Origin: Epithemia pelagica
Taxonomy: Eukaryota; Bacillariophyta; Bacillariophyceae; Surirellales; Surirellaceae
NCBI GenBank assembly: GCA_946965045.2
Contig: OX337236.1
Coordinates: 1,426,001-1,490,000 of the forward strand
Length of the DNA stretch: 64,000 nucleotides
Reading direction: 5' to 3'
How positions within the stretch are numbered: position 1 is the stretch's first letter; every line of letters starts with the position of its first letter. Under the pieces are notes generated by a model, which worked only from the letters and a program-made list of their open reading frames with translations, had not been told where the DNA came from and did not search any database. Positions 41,832-50,406 of the stretch are shown one piece after another. The position numbers and the translations under genes are program-made.

Positions 41832-42599
41832 TTATCGGTAATACAACTGTTGAGGGAGGGCGGATTCTTCGAGGCCGAACTGGTCAGTAAGGATGTCCGA
41901 AAGTTCCAAGAATGAGCGCGGTCCCAGTGCAAGATGAGACTTCATGGACTCGCGTCGTTTCCCTCCCGTAGAAACTAGCCATTGATCATGGACCATCCCA
42001 TTGAGGCACTGCTCAGCCATGTCCAGTGAGTAATTTGGCATAGAAGAAGCCGTGTCGCCCTCATCGTCTTGGCTGGAAGAATTGCGATTGCGCAGCTCAT
42101 TCTTGAGGTTGATAAGTGTGGAACGTGGAGCTGTTGCATGATGAGCCAAATGTTCCAGAATGGCACGTCGATGTTTCATTGCCATGGGTCCTCCCAAACA
42201 TGGCTTAACGAAGGCGATGCGAGAGGCACTCTGCTGAGTTGATGAATCACCTCCATTCGGAGTATGCTTGTGGATCATGGCCAAATACTTGGTGGTAGTT
42301 CTGCTTCGTTGCGACAATGATGGAGAGGCAGCTTCGTTATCATCATCGTCGTCCTGGGTGTTCTGAGTTCGAGCGGATGCATGGGGAAATACAATGCCGA
42401 CGATCTCTAGATTGGCCATTTGCAACGCCGAATTGCACTTGACCAAGCTATCTTGCAACGATGAAGCATCTTCAATTTGTCCTTTCGCATGGTAACCCTT
42501 CCACAGTTCCTGAACGCGTTCTTCTGTCATGCAGGTTTCGGCTAAAAGCCGCTGGTTCAACAACTTCTCACCCAATGAAAGCGGTGCAGTGTCTCTCAT
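41832..42599 (-). CDS. NSE1-like SMC5/6 subunit lacking the RING domain
   Basis: A 255-residue protein. The winged-helix part resembles NSE1 of the SMC5/6 DNA-repair complex: a start with LGEKLLNQRLLAETCMTEE, a middle IVGIVFPHASA segment followed by KYLAMIHKH, and the late pair MAEQCLNGMVHDQWLVST and LALGPRSFLELSDILTDQFG, equivalent to the family WLS..LGPR.LLEL signature. Canonical NSE1 then has a C4HC3 RING; here the frame ends LPQQLYYR and no RING follows. A nearby frame after the stop has scattered cysteines but not the right spacing. Start is the first ATG, 42599. The gene is divergent from APC3/CDC27. The family call is inference from these segments. Confidence 0.6.
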   Translation of the reverse strand: MRDTAPLSLGEKLLNQRLLAETCMTEERVQELWKGYHAKGQIEDASSLQDSLVKCNSALQMANLEIVGIVFPHASARTQNTQDDDDDNEAASPSLSQRSRTTTKYLAMIHKHTPNGGDSSTQQSASRIAFVKPCLGGPMAMKHRRAILEHLAHHATAPRSTLINLKNELRNRNSSSQDDEGDTASSMPNYSLDMAEQCLNGMVHDQWLVSTGGKRRESMKSHLALGPRSFLELSDILTDQFGLEESALPQQLYYR

Positions 42600-42874
42600 G
42601 ATTCCCAACGATGATTGCCAACTTCGGTCTTCGGTGTGAAAATGTCAAGGCGTGGGAAAACTTGCCGCCATTGTGATTTTCTTGCATGGTTTCGGCGCCA
42701 ACATGCGCGCGGGACGATGGCGCGGGAGAGGCGTGGCAGGCGTTTCCTCCTCACGCCATCTGGGCGATCGGTCACCCCTCTTTCTCCGACATGACACCCC
42801 GCCTTTTCTTCCTCCATCATACTTTTTCTCACGCCCACAAACTGAACTTGGCGAAGACAAAGAGACAATCGACG

Positions 42875-45709
42875 ATGGCCACGGTCGCGACGGCTCCCTC
42901 GGCGGTGTCAGAATCAAACGTAGCCACTCTAACAGGAGAAAATGGATCTTCGATTAGCAAGGAAAGAGCTGGGAATGAGAAACATCATCAACAAACTCAC
43001 AACTTAAGCCAGCTTGAGTTCTACACAATGCTGGTCGAACGGTCCTTGAACGTGCAGTTGTTGGACAATGCCTTGTGGATTGCAGAACGATGTGCCGCCG
43101 AATATCCTTCAAGTCCTCAGGCTATCTATCAGCTGGCATTGTGTCATTATCGCTGTGGAAACTTCAAAGCAGCACGACATGCCCTGGAACATCGCATTTA
43201 CACCGGGCTGGACGACGACGGAAATGGCAGTCATTACAGCATTGGCCGCAAAATGGATTATTTGGAAGCTCTTTGTTGTTATGAACTCAAAGATTACAAC
43301 TATGCGGAAGAATGTCTTTTGCGCAAAACTCGTTCAAAGTTCAGAGAACTGCAAAGCATCAACAACAATGCTCACATCTCCTCCTTTGACGATTGGACAA
43401 TGTACACACTTACACCCTCGAATCCGCTTATTCCCATGGGAGCAGCAGGCTTTTGCTTGCTTGGAAAAATATTACTGAGTTCCAACCGCAAAAAGCGAGC
43501 CATTCGATACTTTCGAGTGTCATTGCAACTCGATCCCTTTTTGTGGACCAGTATTGAAGCTTTGGCCCAATTGGGAGCCTACACAAACTCTGACAGCAAC
43601 AGGGACAACACCACAACCACATCCGCACCCTCTCAAACTTCTGGTGCAACAAGGACTCGTCCCACCCAGAAAACAACATCAAAGAACACTAAGGATCAGT
43701 TGGAAACGGACAACGACGAGAACCAAGAAAATGATCGTATTATTCACAAAGGTCCCTCGCAAGCTGAGGAGGATGATACTCTTCCACCCTTTCAATTGTC
43801 GAGAAAATCTATTGATGGACCTAGCAGCATTCTAATGGATGGTGCGGGTGGAACTCGCTTGTTTGGAGCTGAAACGCCCTCGGCATCCTTTACCCCAATG
43901 GTGGTTGCCGGTGCAACAAACCACGAGGAAGAAATCGATCCCTCATCTTCCTTACTGCCTCACTTTAACTCGAACACCGGACGAGGTGAGAGAGACGATC
44001 CTATAAGACGCAACAGTCACAATGCGACCTTGACAATGCAAACACCGGGTTTAACGCCCATTGCTCCCACCAGCGTCTCTCGTGTGCACCTTCCTGGGAA
44101 TCATGCTCCGGAAACTCCTTATCCACCACCATCAGGAGGAGGAGCAGCAGCAGCAGCTGCTGGTGGCGATTGGAGCAACAATCGAAGTTCGTCTGCTATG
44201 GGTGCCTCTTCTTTTTCATTCCTTGCACCTCGTCAAACACACATTAACACCACAGCAAGAACATCAAGAGGGAACGAACACGATGCCATTACTCCTGAAC
44301 AGCATGATGATTATGATGGAGAAACCAGCAATGTACGCATGATGACTCTGCCTCCTCCAGAAACTCCGCGGGTTGGTGGGAGAAATAGCACTGTCGAGCA
44401 GCACGAATTCCCCATGACGAATTCCAGGGTCGACGAAAGTGACCATCACATTCGCAATCACATGTTCTCGTCGTCATCCATGGCTTGGAACGCTTCAGAA
44501 CAACAAATGCGACAGCAAAAGACGACGACAAGTACCGAAGACGAAAATTTCCACGAGAACCAGGATGAAAAGGGTCTCTCCAAAACGGTCCTCAAACAAA
44601 AGAAGAGGAAACCTGTTTTTGCGGACGCGTCCAATCCTGTCTCATCCACGACCGACAAGGATCAGACTTATACCAATAGTGAGGCAAATGCCATTGCCTT
44701 TGAGACAGTTCTTCGCTTGTTCCAGACAGCCGCTACATTTTATCAACAGGTTTGTCAGTATCGTTGCAAAGAGGCGTTGCAAACCCTGCGTCAATTTTCG
44801 AGACGACAGCAAGAGACCGGCTGGGTATTGCATCAACAAGGTAGGGCACATTTGGAAATGAACGAGTTCGCTGCCTCTCAGCGATGCTTGGAGCTGATGC
44901 AAGCAAAAGACCCCTGTCGTCTCGATGGTTTGGATCTCCTCTCCACAGTGTATTGGCATTTAAAGAAGGGTGTCGAACTATCGCACTTGTCGCAAAGGGT
45001 TGTTGCAGCCAATCGTCTCTCTCCAGTGACATGGTGCGTTGTGGGTAATTGCTTTTCGTTGCAAAAAGATCACGAAACAGCCCTTGTCTTTTTCCGACGG
45101 TCGTTGCAAATCGATCCCAACTGTACCTACATTCACACACTCTGTGGCTACGAATACATGGCAAATGAAGATTATGATAAAGCTATATCGTGCTTCCGAC
45201 AGGCGTTGAAGGTCAATGACCGACACTACAATGCGTGGTATGGCTTGGGTGCCATTTTCCATCGACAAGAAAAGTTCGATATGGCGGAATACCATTTTGA
45301 ACGTGCGATGCAACTTCATCCCACTAGTAGCATTTTGTTGTGCAATCTGGGTATTGCACAGTATGCCAATGGCAAAGCGTACCATGCCCTCGATACCTTG
45401 GCGCAAGCCTTTGCCCTTGATCCACAAAACCCTCAAGCCCGCTTTCAACGGGCGAGCATCTATGCCGCCTTGCACCGTCCAGCAGAGGCATTAGCGGAAT
45501 TGCTCAAGGTACGCGACTCCGCACCCCGAGAGGCCGCGGTCCATTTTGCCATGGGCAAAGTGTTGAAACGGCTTGGCCGACCACAAGAAGCTATAACGTC
45601 GTTCCTCACGGCCATGGATCTTGATCCAAAAGACAACCAAATCATAAAGTCTGCCATGGACAAGGTGGGGGAACCTGACGTGAGTGAAGAGTCCATGTCG
45701 ACATTCTAA
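42875..45709 (+). CDS. CDC27: Anaphase-promoting complex subunit APC3/CDC27
   Basis: A 944-residue TPR scaffold of the APC/C ubiquitin ligase, which binds co-activators during the cell cycle. An N-terminal TPR set (YTMLVERSLNVQLLDNALWIAER, then YQLALCHYRCGNFKAAR) is followed by a long Ser/Thr/Asn/Gln-rich disordered middle (about 220-660). The C-terminal TPR superhelix is highly conserved: TWCVVGNCFSLQKDHETAL, YTLCGYEYMANEDYDKAI, HYNAWYGLGAIFHRQEKF, LLCNLGIAQYANGKAYHAL and ending AMDLDPKDNQ. Many SP/TP sites in the middle suit CDK regulation. ATG 42875 has a strong context (gacgATGG). An in-frame ATG at 42686 would add 63 residues of unlikely composition. Confidence 0.95.
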   Translation: MATVATAPSAVSESNVATLTGENGSSISKERAGNEKHHQQTHNLSQLEFYTMLVERSLNVQLLDNALWIAERCAAEYPSSPQAIYQLALCHYRCGNFKAARHALEHRIYTGLDDDGNGSHYSIGRKMDYLEALCCYELKDYNYAEECLLRKTRSKFRELQSINNNAHISSFDDWTMYTLTPSNPLIPMGAAGFCLLGKILLSSNRKKRAIRYFRVSLQLDPFLWTSIEALAQLGAYTNSDSNRDNTTTTSAPSQTSGATRTRPTQKTTSKNTKDQLETDNDENQENDRIIHKGPSQAEEDDTLPPFQLSRKSIDGPSSILMDGAGGTRLFGAETPSASFTPMVVAGATNHEEEIDPSSSLLPHFNSNTGRGERDDPIRRNSHNATLTMQTPGLTPIAPTSVSRVHLPGNHAPETPYPPPSGGGAAAAAAGGDWSNNRSSSAMGASSFSFLAPRQTHINTTARTSRGNEHDAITPEQHDDYDGETSNVRMMTLPPPETPRVGGRNSTVEQHEFPMTNSRVDESDHHIRNHMFSSSSMAWNASEQQMRQQKTTTSTEDENFHENQDEKGLSKTVLKQKKRKPVFADASNPVSSTTDKDQTYTNSEANAIAFETVLRLFQTAATFYQQVCQYRCKEALQTLRQFSRRQQETGWVLHQQGRAHLEMNEFAASQRCLELMQAKDPCRLDGLDLLSTVYWHLKKGVELSHLSQRVVAANRLSPVTWCVVGNCFSLQKDHETALVFFRRSLQIDPNCTYIHTLCGYEYMANEDYDKAISCFRQALKVNDRHYNAWYGLGAIFHRQEKFDMAEYHFERAMQLHPTSSILLCNLGIAQYANGKAYHALDTLAQAFALDPQNPQARFQRASIYAALHRPAEALAELLKVRDSAPREAAVHFAMGKVLKRLGRPQEAITSFLTAMDLDPKDNQIIKSAMDKVGEPDVSEESMSTF

Positions 45710-45929
45710 GCAACTCTAGAAATAAAGAATAGGTAGGAAGGAATTTTGACGCTCGTTGTTCGACCTTCTCCTATGAATATATAACGATGCTAGGTAGTCG
45801 TGCAATCGGAGTAAACCTTACTCCTAGGAGTTATTTGGCCCTATGTGGTGAGACCCCTGAAAGTGTCAGCAGACACTAGATTCTTGTTCCATTCAATAGA
45901 CAGCGAGGCTAGCATTTGCAATTATCTTA

Positions 45930-47183
45930 CTACTCTTGCATACTATCCACCGAGTAGGATCTTCGTTTGCGTTTTCCACTGGAAGGACATTCTCGGCTGA
46001 GCGGGGTCGCTTGTTGTTGTCCAAATCTGGCCTCCACCAAAAGACGGACAATATCCGCATTTCGCGCTTGACTGGCTGTCGTGAGAGCCTTCCATCCCTG
46101 GGCATCAAACACAGAAGCTCCGTTCACAAGCAGTAGCTTTACAATCTCCACGTTCTTGTTCTCGCAAGCCAAACTAAGGGCGTTATGTCCATCTTGATTC
46201 ACGTGGTGAATGCTGCCTTCTCCACTGAAACCATTGTTGTCGCGACCCGAACTGGCAACGTTGAAATAGTACATGTACTCAAACAGACGTTTGATCACGT
46301 CCACGCGATTCCACCGTAGTGCCTCTAGCAAGGGAGTGTTTCCCTTGTCATTGACGGCAAAGAGATTGGCGCCATTTTGCAACAAGACATCGACAACGGG
46401 CATGGCGTTGCGAGAGGCGGCTAGATTCACCAAGCTACGGCGACACGCAAAGTGCAAGGGGGTTTGACCCTCGGCAGCAATCAAGTTGACATTTGCCTGG
46501 TGTTGGACCAACAAGTACGTGGCCATGGGGGAATGATTGATACGGGCAGCCCAATGAATGGGAGCTAGACCAAGCGGTCCATATCCTTGATCAATCGGAA
46601 TGATACATGGATAAGTTTCAATCAAGTGTCGTGCAATATCCAAGTTTCCATTACATATGGCACACATATGAGGGGGGTTCCCATCTCGATCCAAATGGCT
46701 CAGAACCGAAGCAGGGGAAGTGTCCTCCCTCCCATGTTGGTCAACGTCGGTGGTTGGCGAAGCAGCCGCCAAATAAATGGCAACCTCGGATCGTCCCATA
46801 GCGCAAGCCACATGAAGAGGCGTATTAATATTAAGATCTTCCTTGTGAAAAAGATTGGCATGCCCTTGTTCAACGAGGCATTTGACCACATTCAAGTAGC
46901 CGTTCTGACTTGCGGCAAGCAAGGCCTCGTATAAGACCTTCGTGTTGGATTTATGTGTGCTTCGTTCCAATTCATGGATTCGCCGAGGGCGATCACGATG
47001 GTCTGGACTTTGGACATGAGCTTGGTTTTGCAACATGGACCGAATGAGATTCAAGTCTCCGTTCTTGGATGCTGTGACAAGGTTCATGGTCCCGCACGAG
47101 AGTGGAAGAGTAGGCGTTATGAATGATGAATTTGGGTGGAGAGTCGATAATCTCTTTTTGTTCCTAACAATTTGCAAGCTCAT
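45930..47183 (-). CDS. Ankyrin-repeat protein 2
   Basis: A 417-residue protein with about ten ankyrin repeats. Clear cores are INTPLHVAC, GLAPIHWAA, GQTPLHFAC, GNTPLLEAL, GHNALSLAC and GWKALTTAS. A short basic C-terminal tail (SGKRKRRSYS) could be a nuclear signal. It is not closely similar to the first ankyrin protein, whose repeats are longer. ATG 47183 opens the frame; ATG 47087 (MNLVTASKNG), where the first repeat begins, is an equally plausible start. The partner is unknown. Confidence 0.85.
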   Translation of the reverse strand: MSLQIVRNKKRLSTLHPNSSFITPTLPLSCGTMNLVTASKNGDLNLIRSMLQNQAHVQSPDHRDRPRRIHELERSTHKSNTKVLYEALLAASQNGYLNVVKCLVEQGHANLFHKEDLNINTPLHVACAMGRSEVAIYLAAASPTTDVDQHGREDTSPASVLSHLDRDGNPPHMCAICNGNLDIARHLIETYPCIIPIDQGYGPLGLAPIHWAARINHSPMATYLLVQHQANVNLIAAEGQTPLHFACRRSLVNLAASRNAMPVVDVLLQNGANLFAVNDKGNTPLLEALRWNRVDVIKRLFEYMYYFNVASSGRDNNGFSGEGSIHHVNQDGHNALSLACENKNVEIVKLLLVNGASVFDAQGWKALTTASQARNADIVRLLVEARFGQQQATPLSRECPSSGKRKRRSYSVDSMQE

Positions 47184-48118
47184 GGAAGTCGAACCCGCAT
47201 TACAACTAGGCTATGGTCGACTTTTTATCGTTGACTCTGTGCCGTTGGGTGTTGGGTGGTTACCATATAGATATCCGTAATCCGTATATCTACTTTGTGG
47301 CGGCATCATTGGACCAACGACCAACGGGATCAGTGTGTTCGAATCAAACGGAGTAGTATGAATCAAATTGTACTATTCGTCATTCGCGCCAAAATCCGGA
47401 TGGGACAATGCGCATGCTCTCGTACACAAGGCAAGGCCAGGTAACGAACTGTCCGAAGCAACAACTGTCAAAAGACCGCGCGTACCGAAGAATTCAAAAT
47501 CCCAACCAAAAACAAAAGACCGCGCGTGCCGACCAAACCAACAATCAGAATAAGGCAACACCAACAAAACTACCGGTAGGTAGACTATACGCAGACAACG
47601 GAGTGAACAGCCAGAACTAAGTTCGAAAGAGACATCTCTCCCCAACATCTTGCTTTCGTTTCTCGCTCGTTCATTCAAACCTTTCGCCGTAGTAATGCAG
47701 CTGAAATTCGAATGTACCGATTACCTATGACAGTTCTACACGCGTAACCGTTTGGTGTTGTGGGTCCCTTGGCGACAGTTGATGCTTAGAAGACCTCAAA
47801 GTCTAATCGTAATGGAGACATGATGAAGAGGTCCCGTACTCCACATAAATAAGATTGCCTCTAGTATGATTTCCCACCGAGCAGTAAAATTATCGCACCC
47901 AATCATGGGCCAACAGCGGATCGCTTTCTCCCCTCGATCTCGACGGAGTATCTGTTGCCTTGATTACCTGGCCGGCATTGAGAGTCGTCTCATTTACTAA
48001 GACGAAACCTGCATCCGATCCGGCACTAGGTTTGGTCACCACAAACACTTACAACTTTGTAGCGATGACGTATCGAGCGATGCCGTCAAATTGAGCGGTG
48101 GTAGGTAGTGCTGTTTTG
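47184..48118. other. Intergenic, nothing recognised
   Basis: About 935 bases between two minus-strand genes. Small frames near 47368-47678 on both strands are not convincing, and I see no RNA gene or repeat. Confidence 0.45.
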
Positions 48119-50158
48119 TCAGTATGAGTAGTCTTGAATTTCAATAACGTCTGCATTTTGAATTGTGTCTTCAAAGCCCTCTTGGATCTCCTCGCACAAC
48201 TCTTCCCTTGTTTGTACAGACTCTTTTAGCTGACATGCAACTATCAGTGTCTGAATGCCAAAACCAAGCTCATACACTCGATGTGATCTACACCATTGGA
48301 TGACAGAGTCCTGGGCCCAATGGGAGTAAATCTTTGTTGCCAGCACATTCCAATCATCCGCTGGCTCGTACGTCTTTATTTCGATCAACACTTTTGACCA
48401 AAGGGGAGCATCCTCCTCCTCCTCCTCGTACTCTTTGGAATCATTCTCCATTGCTGTTTCCTGAAGACGATCAGAGACAACATCTTCTTGTTTCGAAGGT
48501 AAGAGTTTGTTAATTTGGTCCAAGGTATCTTTAATCGCGTCATTCACTCTTCGAACCAAGTCCGACTCTTCGCCACGACAAATAGTGTATTGTTGACCTG
48601 CTTGTTGCAGCAAATCGACAGCATCCTTGAGCAATCTAGTGTCCTGCATCATGGAATGCGCACACTCCTCCATAGCCCAGCCTTTGGTGACAAAGTACGA
48701 AGGGAACAGGACTTCCGACAATTGCACTAGACGCTGATATGTAGCGACAACGTAGTTGCTTTCTCCACGTTCCAGGGATTGCATACAGCTTTTCCATTCG
48801 CGAACCGAGTCGAGTCTTCCATCCTCCGTGGGCGACAAACAACGCGCACATTGACAACAAAAGAACTTGTATCTTGTCAACGACTCGTTGCGCTCAGCTG
48901 TTCCTTCTTCAAGGTTGGAGACATAGCTAATGCAACATTCTTGATTCATAGATATATGTTCCACAGCTCTGAAATCCAGTACAGCGTCACGATCGTTCCA
49001 GCCATGTGTGACGTTTTCGAGACAAGAATGATTGAACATACTTGGCATCCCAGGAAACAGTCCCACCGCACCGGAGCCAAGACCAATGGCATTGATGTTG
49101 ACTGATAGAAACAAATGAACAAGAGTTTGTACAGAGATATCATCGGATACCAATTTGTTCTCCAGCATCCATTCTGACAGACGCGTCGCTTGGTCTAAAA
49201 AAGAGTTTTCCTCGACAGCACTCTCTGTCTTGAAGTCATCTAGGTGATCTTGCAGGTCCATCATCTTCAACCACTCCGTACGATTATTTTCTTTCAATAG
49301 GACAGCTCTGTACACCAGCTGCGCCTTGAAGCATGGTACGCCAATGGCTGTACTTTGGTCCAAGAGACTCTGTAGATTGGAGCATTCCATTTCGTGCAAG
49401 CTTTTAAACTCGCGTTGGCAGGCACGAGAGCAATAGGACCAAACTTGGCACTTGGGACACATCAATGTTAACTCTCGAACAGTATCACGCGTGGTCTTTC
49501 GACCGCAGTGAAAACAGACAGAATCAGAAGCTAAATCGTAGACAGCCATACAATAAGGGCGTGTGGAAACGAGTATCTGACCAGGTTGTGCTGGCTCTTT
49601 ATTTTTCCACACAACGAATCTTCCACGAGAATCACCTTCGGTTGGAACAGAAACATGTAGGCTTCTGTCCTCCAAAGCCTTTCTCATCGCTCCAATATTC
49701 TTTTCAACGGAGTCCATCTCATCTTTCTTCTTGCTCCTGTTACTCTGAATTGCCGCTAAGACCTCTGGTCGTTGGTAGTATCCATATTTCCATCTCAGTG
49801 CTTCCATGAGCGTCCATTGGTGCCGTGAAACCAGGCCATGATTGTCTTGATCCGTCAAAGGCTTGAGTAAATTACGTCGTATCAAGGTCAACAGACGATA
49901 ATCAGGAACTTTGGGTAGTTTCCTCAAGAGCGGCTGCCAGCCTCGTACTTGCTCGAACACATCAAAGTCAGTTGGTTGCCAGTTATCCAGAGCAACATTG
50001 GACAAGACAGGATGGGTTCGGAAGCGTTGCCAAAGATCCTCGTCAATCGGATGCAAATCATAAAAGAATTCTTGTGGAGAAAATGTCCCTTCTACAATGG
50101 CACTGTGGTATCGATCGAACCATTCGTGTGCAGCTTCAGCCCAATCCGATGTATTCAT
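48119..50158 (-). CDS. SET-MYND (SMYD-type) methyltransferase
   Basis: A 679-residue protein of the SMYD kind, which methylate lysines on histones or other proteins. A zinc MYND module (FHCGRKTTRD, CPKCQVWSYCSRACQREF, HEMEC) at about residues 215-265 is followed by SET elements NINAIGLGSGAVGLFPG, MFNHSCLENV and ECCISYVS. The post-SET cysteines FCCQCARC come next, then a helical C-terminal region. The N-terminal 200 residues contain no SET start that I can see, whereas classical SMYD proteins have the SET split around MYND, so this part is divergent. An acidic run (KEYEEEEEDAP) lies near the end. ATG 50158 is the first in frame; a GTG opens it at 50224. Confidence 0.85.
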   Translation of the reverse strand: MNTSDWAEAAHEWFDRYHSAIVEGTFSPQEFFYDLHPIDEDLWQRFRTHPVLSNVALDNWQPTDFDVFEQVRGWQPLLRKLPKVPDYRLLTLIRRNLLKPLTDQDNHGLVSRHQWTLMEALRWKYGYYQRPEVLAAIQSNRSKKKDEMDSVEKNIGAMRKALEDRSLHVSVPTEGDSRGRFVVWKNKEPAQPGQILVSTRPYCMAVYDLASDSVCFHCGRKTTRDTVRELTLMCPKCQVWSYCSRACQREFKSLHEMECSNLQSLLDQSTAIGVPCFKAQLVYRAVLLKENNRTEWLKMMDLQDHLDDFKTESAVEENSFLDQATRLSEWMLENKLVSDDISVQTLVHLFLSVNINAIGLGSGAVGLFPGMPSMFNHSCLENVTHGWNDRDAVLDFRAVEHISMNQECCISYVSNLEEGTAERNESLTRYKFFCCQCARCLSPTEDGRLDSVREWKSCMQSLERGESNYVVATYQRLVQLSEVLFPSYFVTKGWAMEECAHSMMQDTRLLKDAVDLLQQAGQQYTICRGEESDLVRRVNDAIKDTLDQINKLLPSKQEDVVSDRLQETAMENDSKEYEEEEEDAPLWSKVLIEIKTYEPADDWNVLATKIYSHWAQDSVIQWCRSHRVYELGFGIQTLIVACQLKESVQTREELCEEIQEGFEDTIQNADVIEIQDYSY

Positions 50159-50406
50159 AGCAACGCAGGGACACCAACCGCACGTCGATGTTCCGTGATC
50201 TGGGATATCTAAGATCCACAACACGCGACATTGGACATCAAAAGATGATCGTGTCGCTCATTGTACTCCCCCAAACGGTGTTGATTAGGGTTCAGGTTTC
50301 AGGTTAAAGTGGGGACTACTCTGGAATCATGATGTCTTGCTAGCAAGCACTTAGAGGTAGGTAATCGTCTATTCCTACTTCCTACTCCTAATGAATGTGA
50401 TTGAAA

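Noticed and set aside
41615-41932. A hidden RING exon after the NSE1-like stop
   Set aside because: It again needs a 22-base intron, and the cysteines and histidines there do not have C4HC3 spacing.
42686-42874. Longer N terminus of APC3 from ATG 42686
   Set aside because: The 63 extra residues have no family similarity, overlap the divergent promoter and have a weaker start context than ATG 42875.
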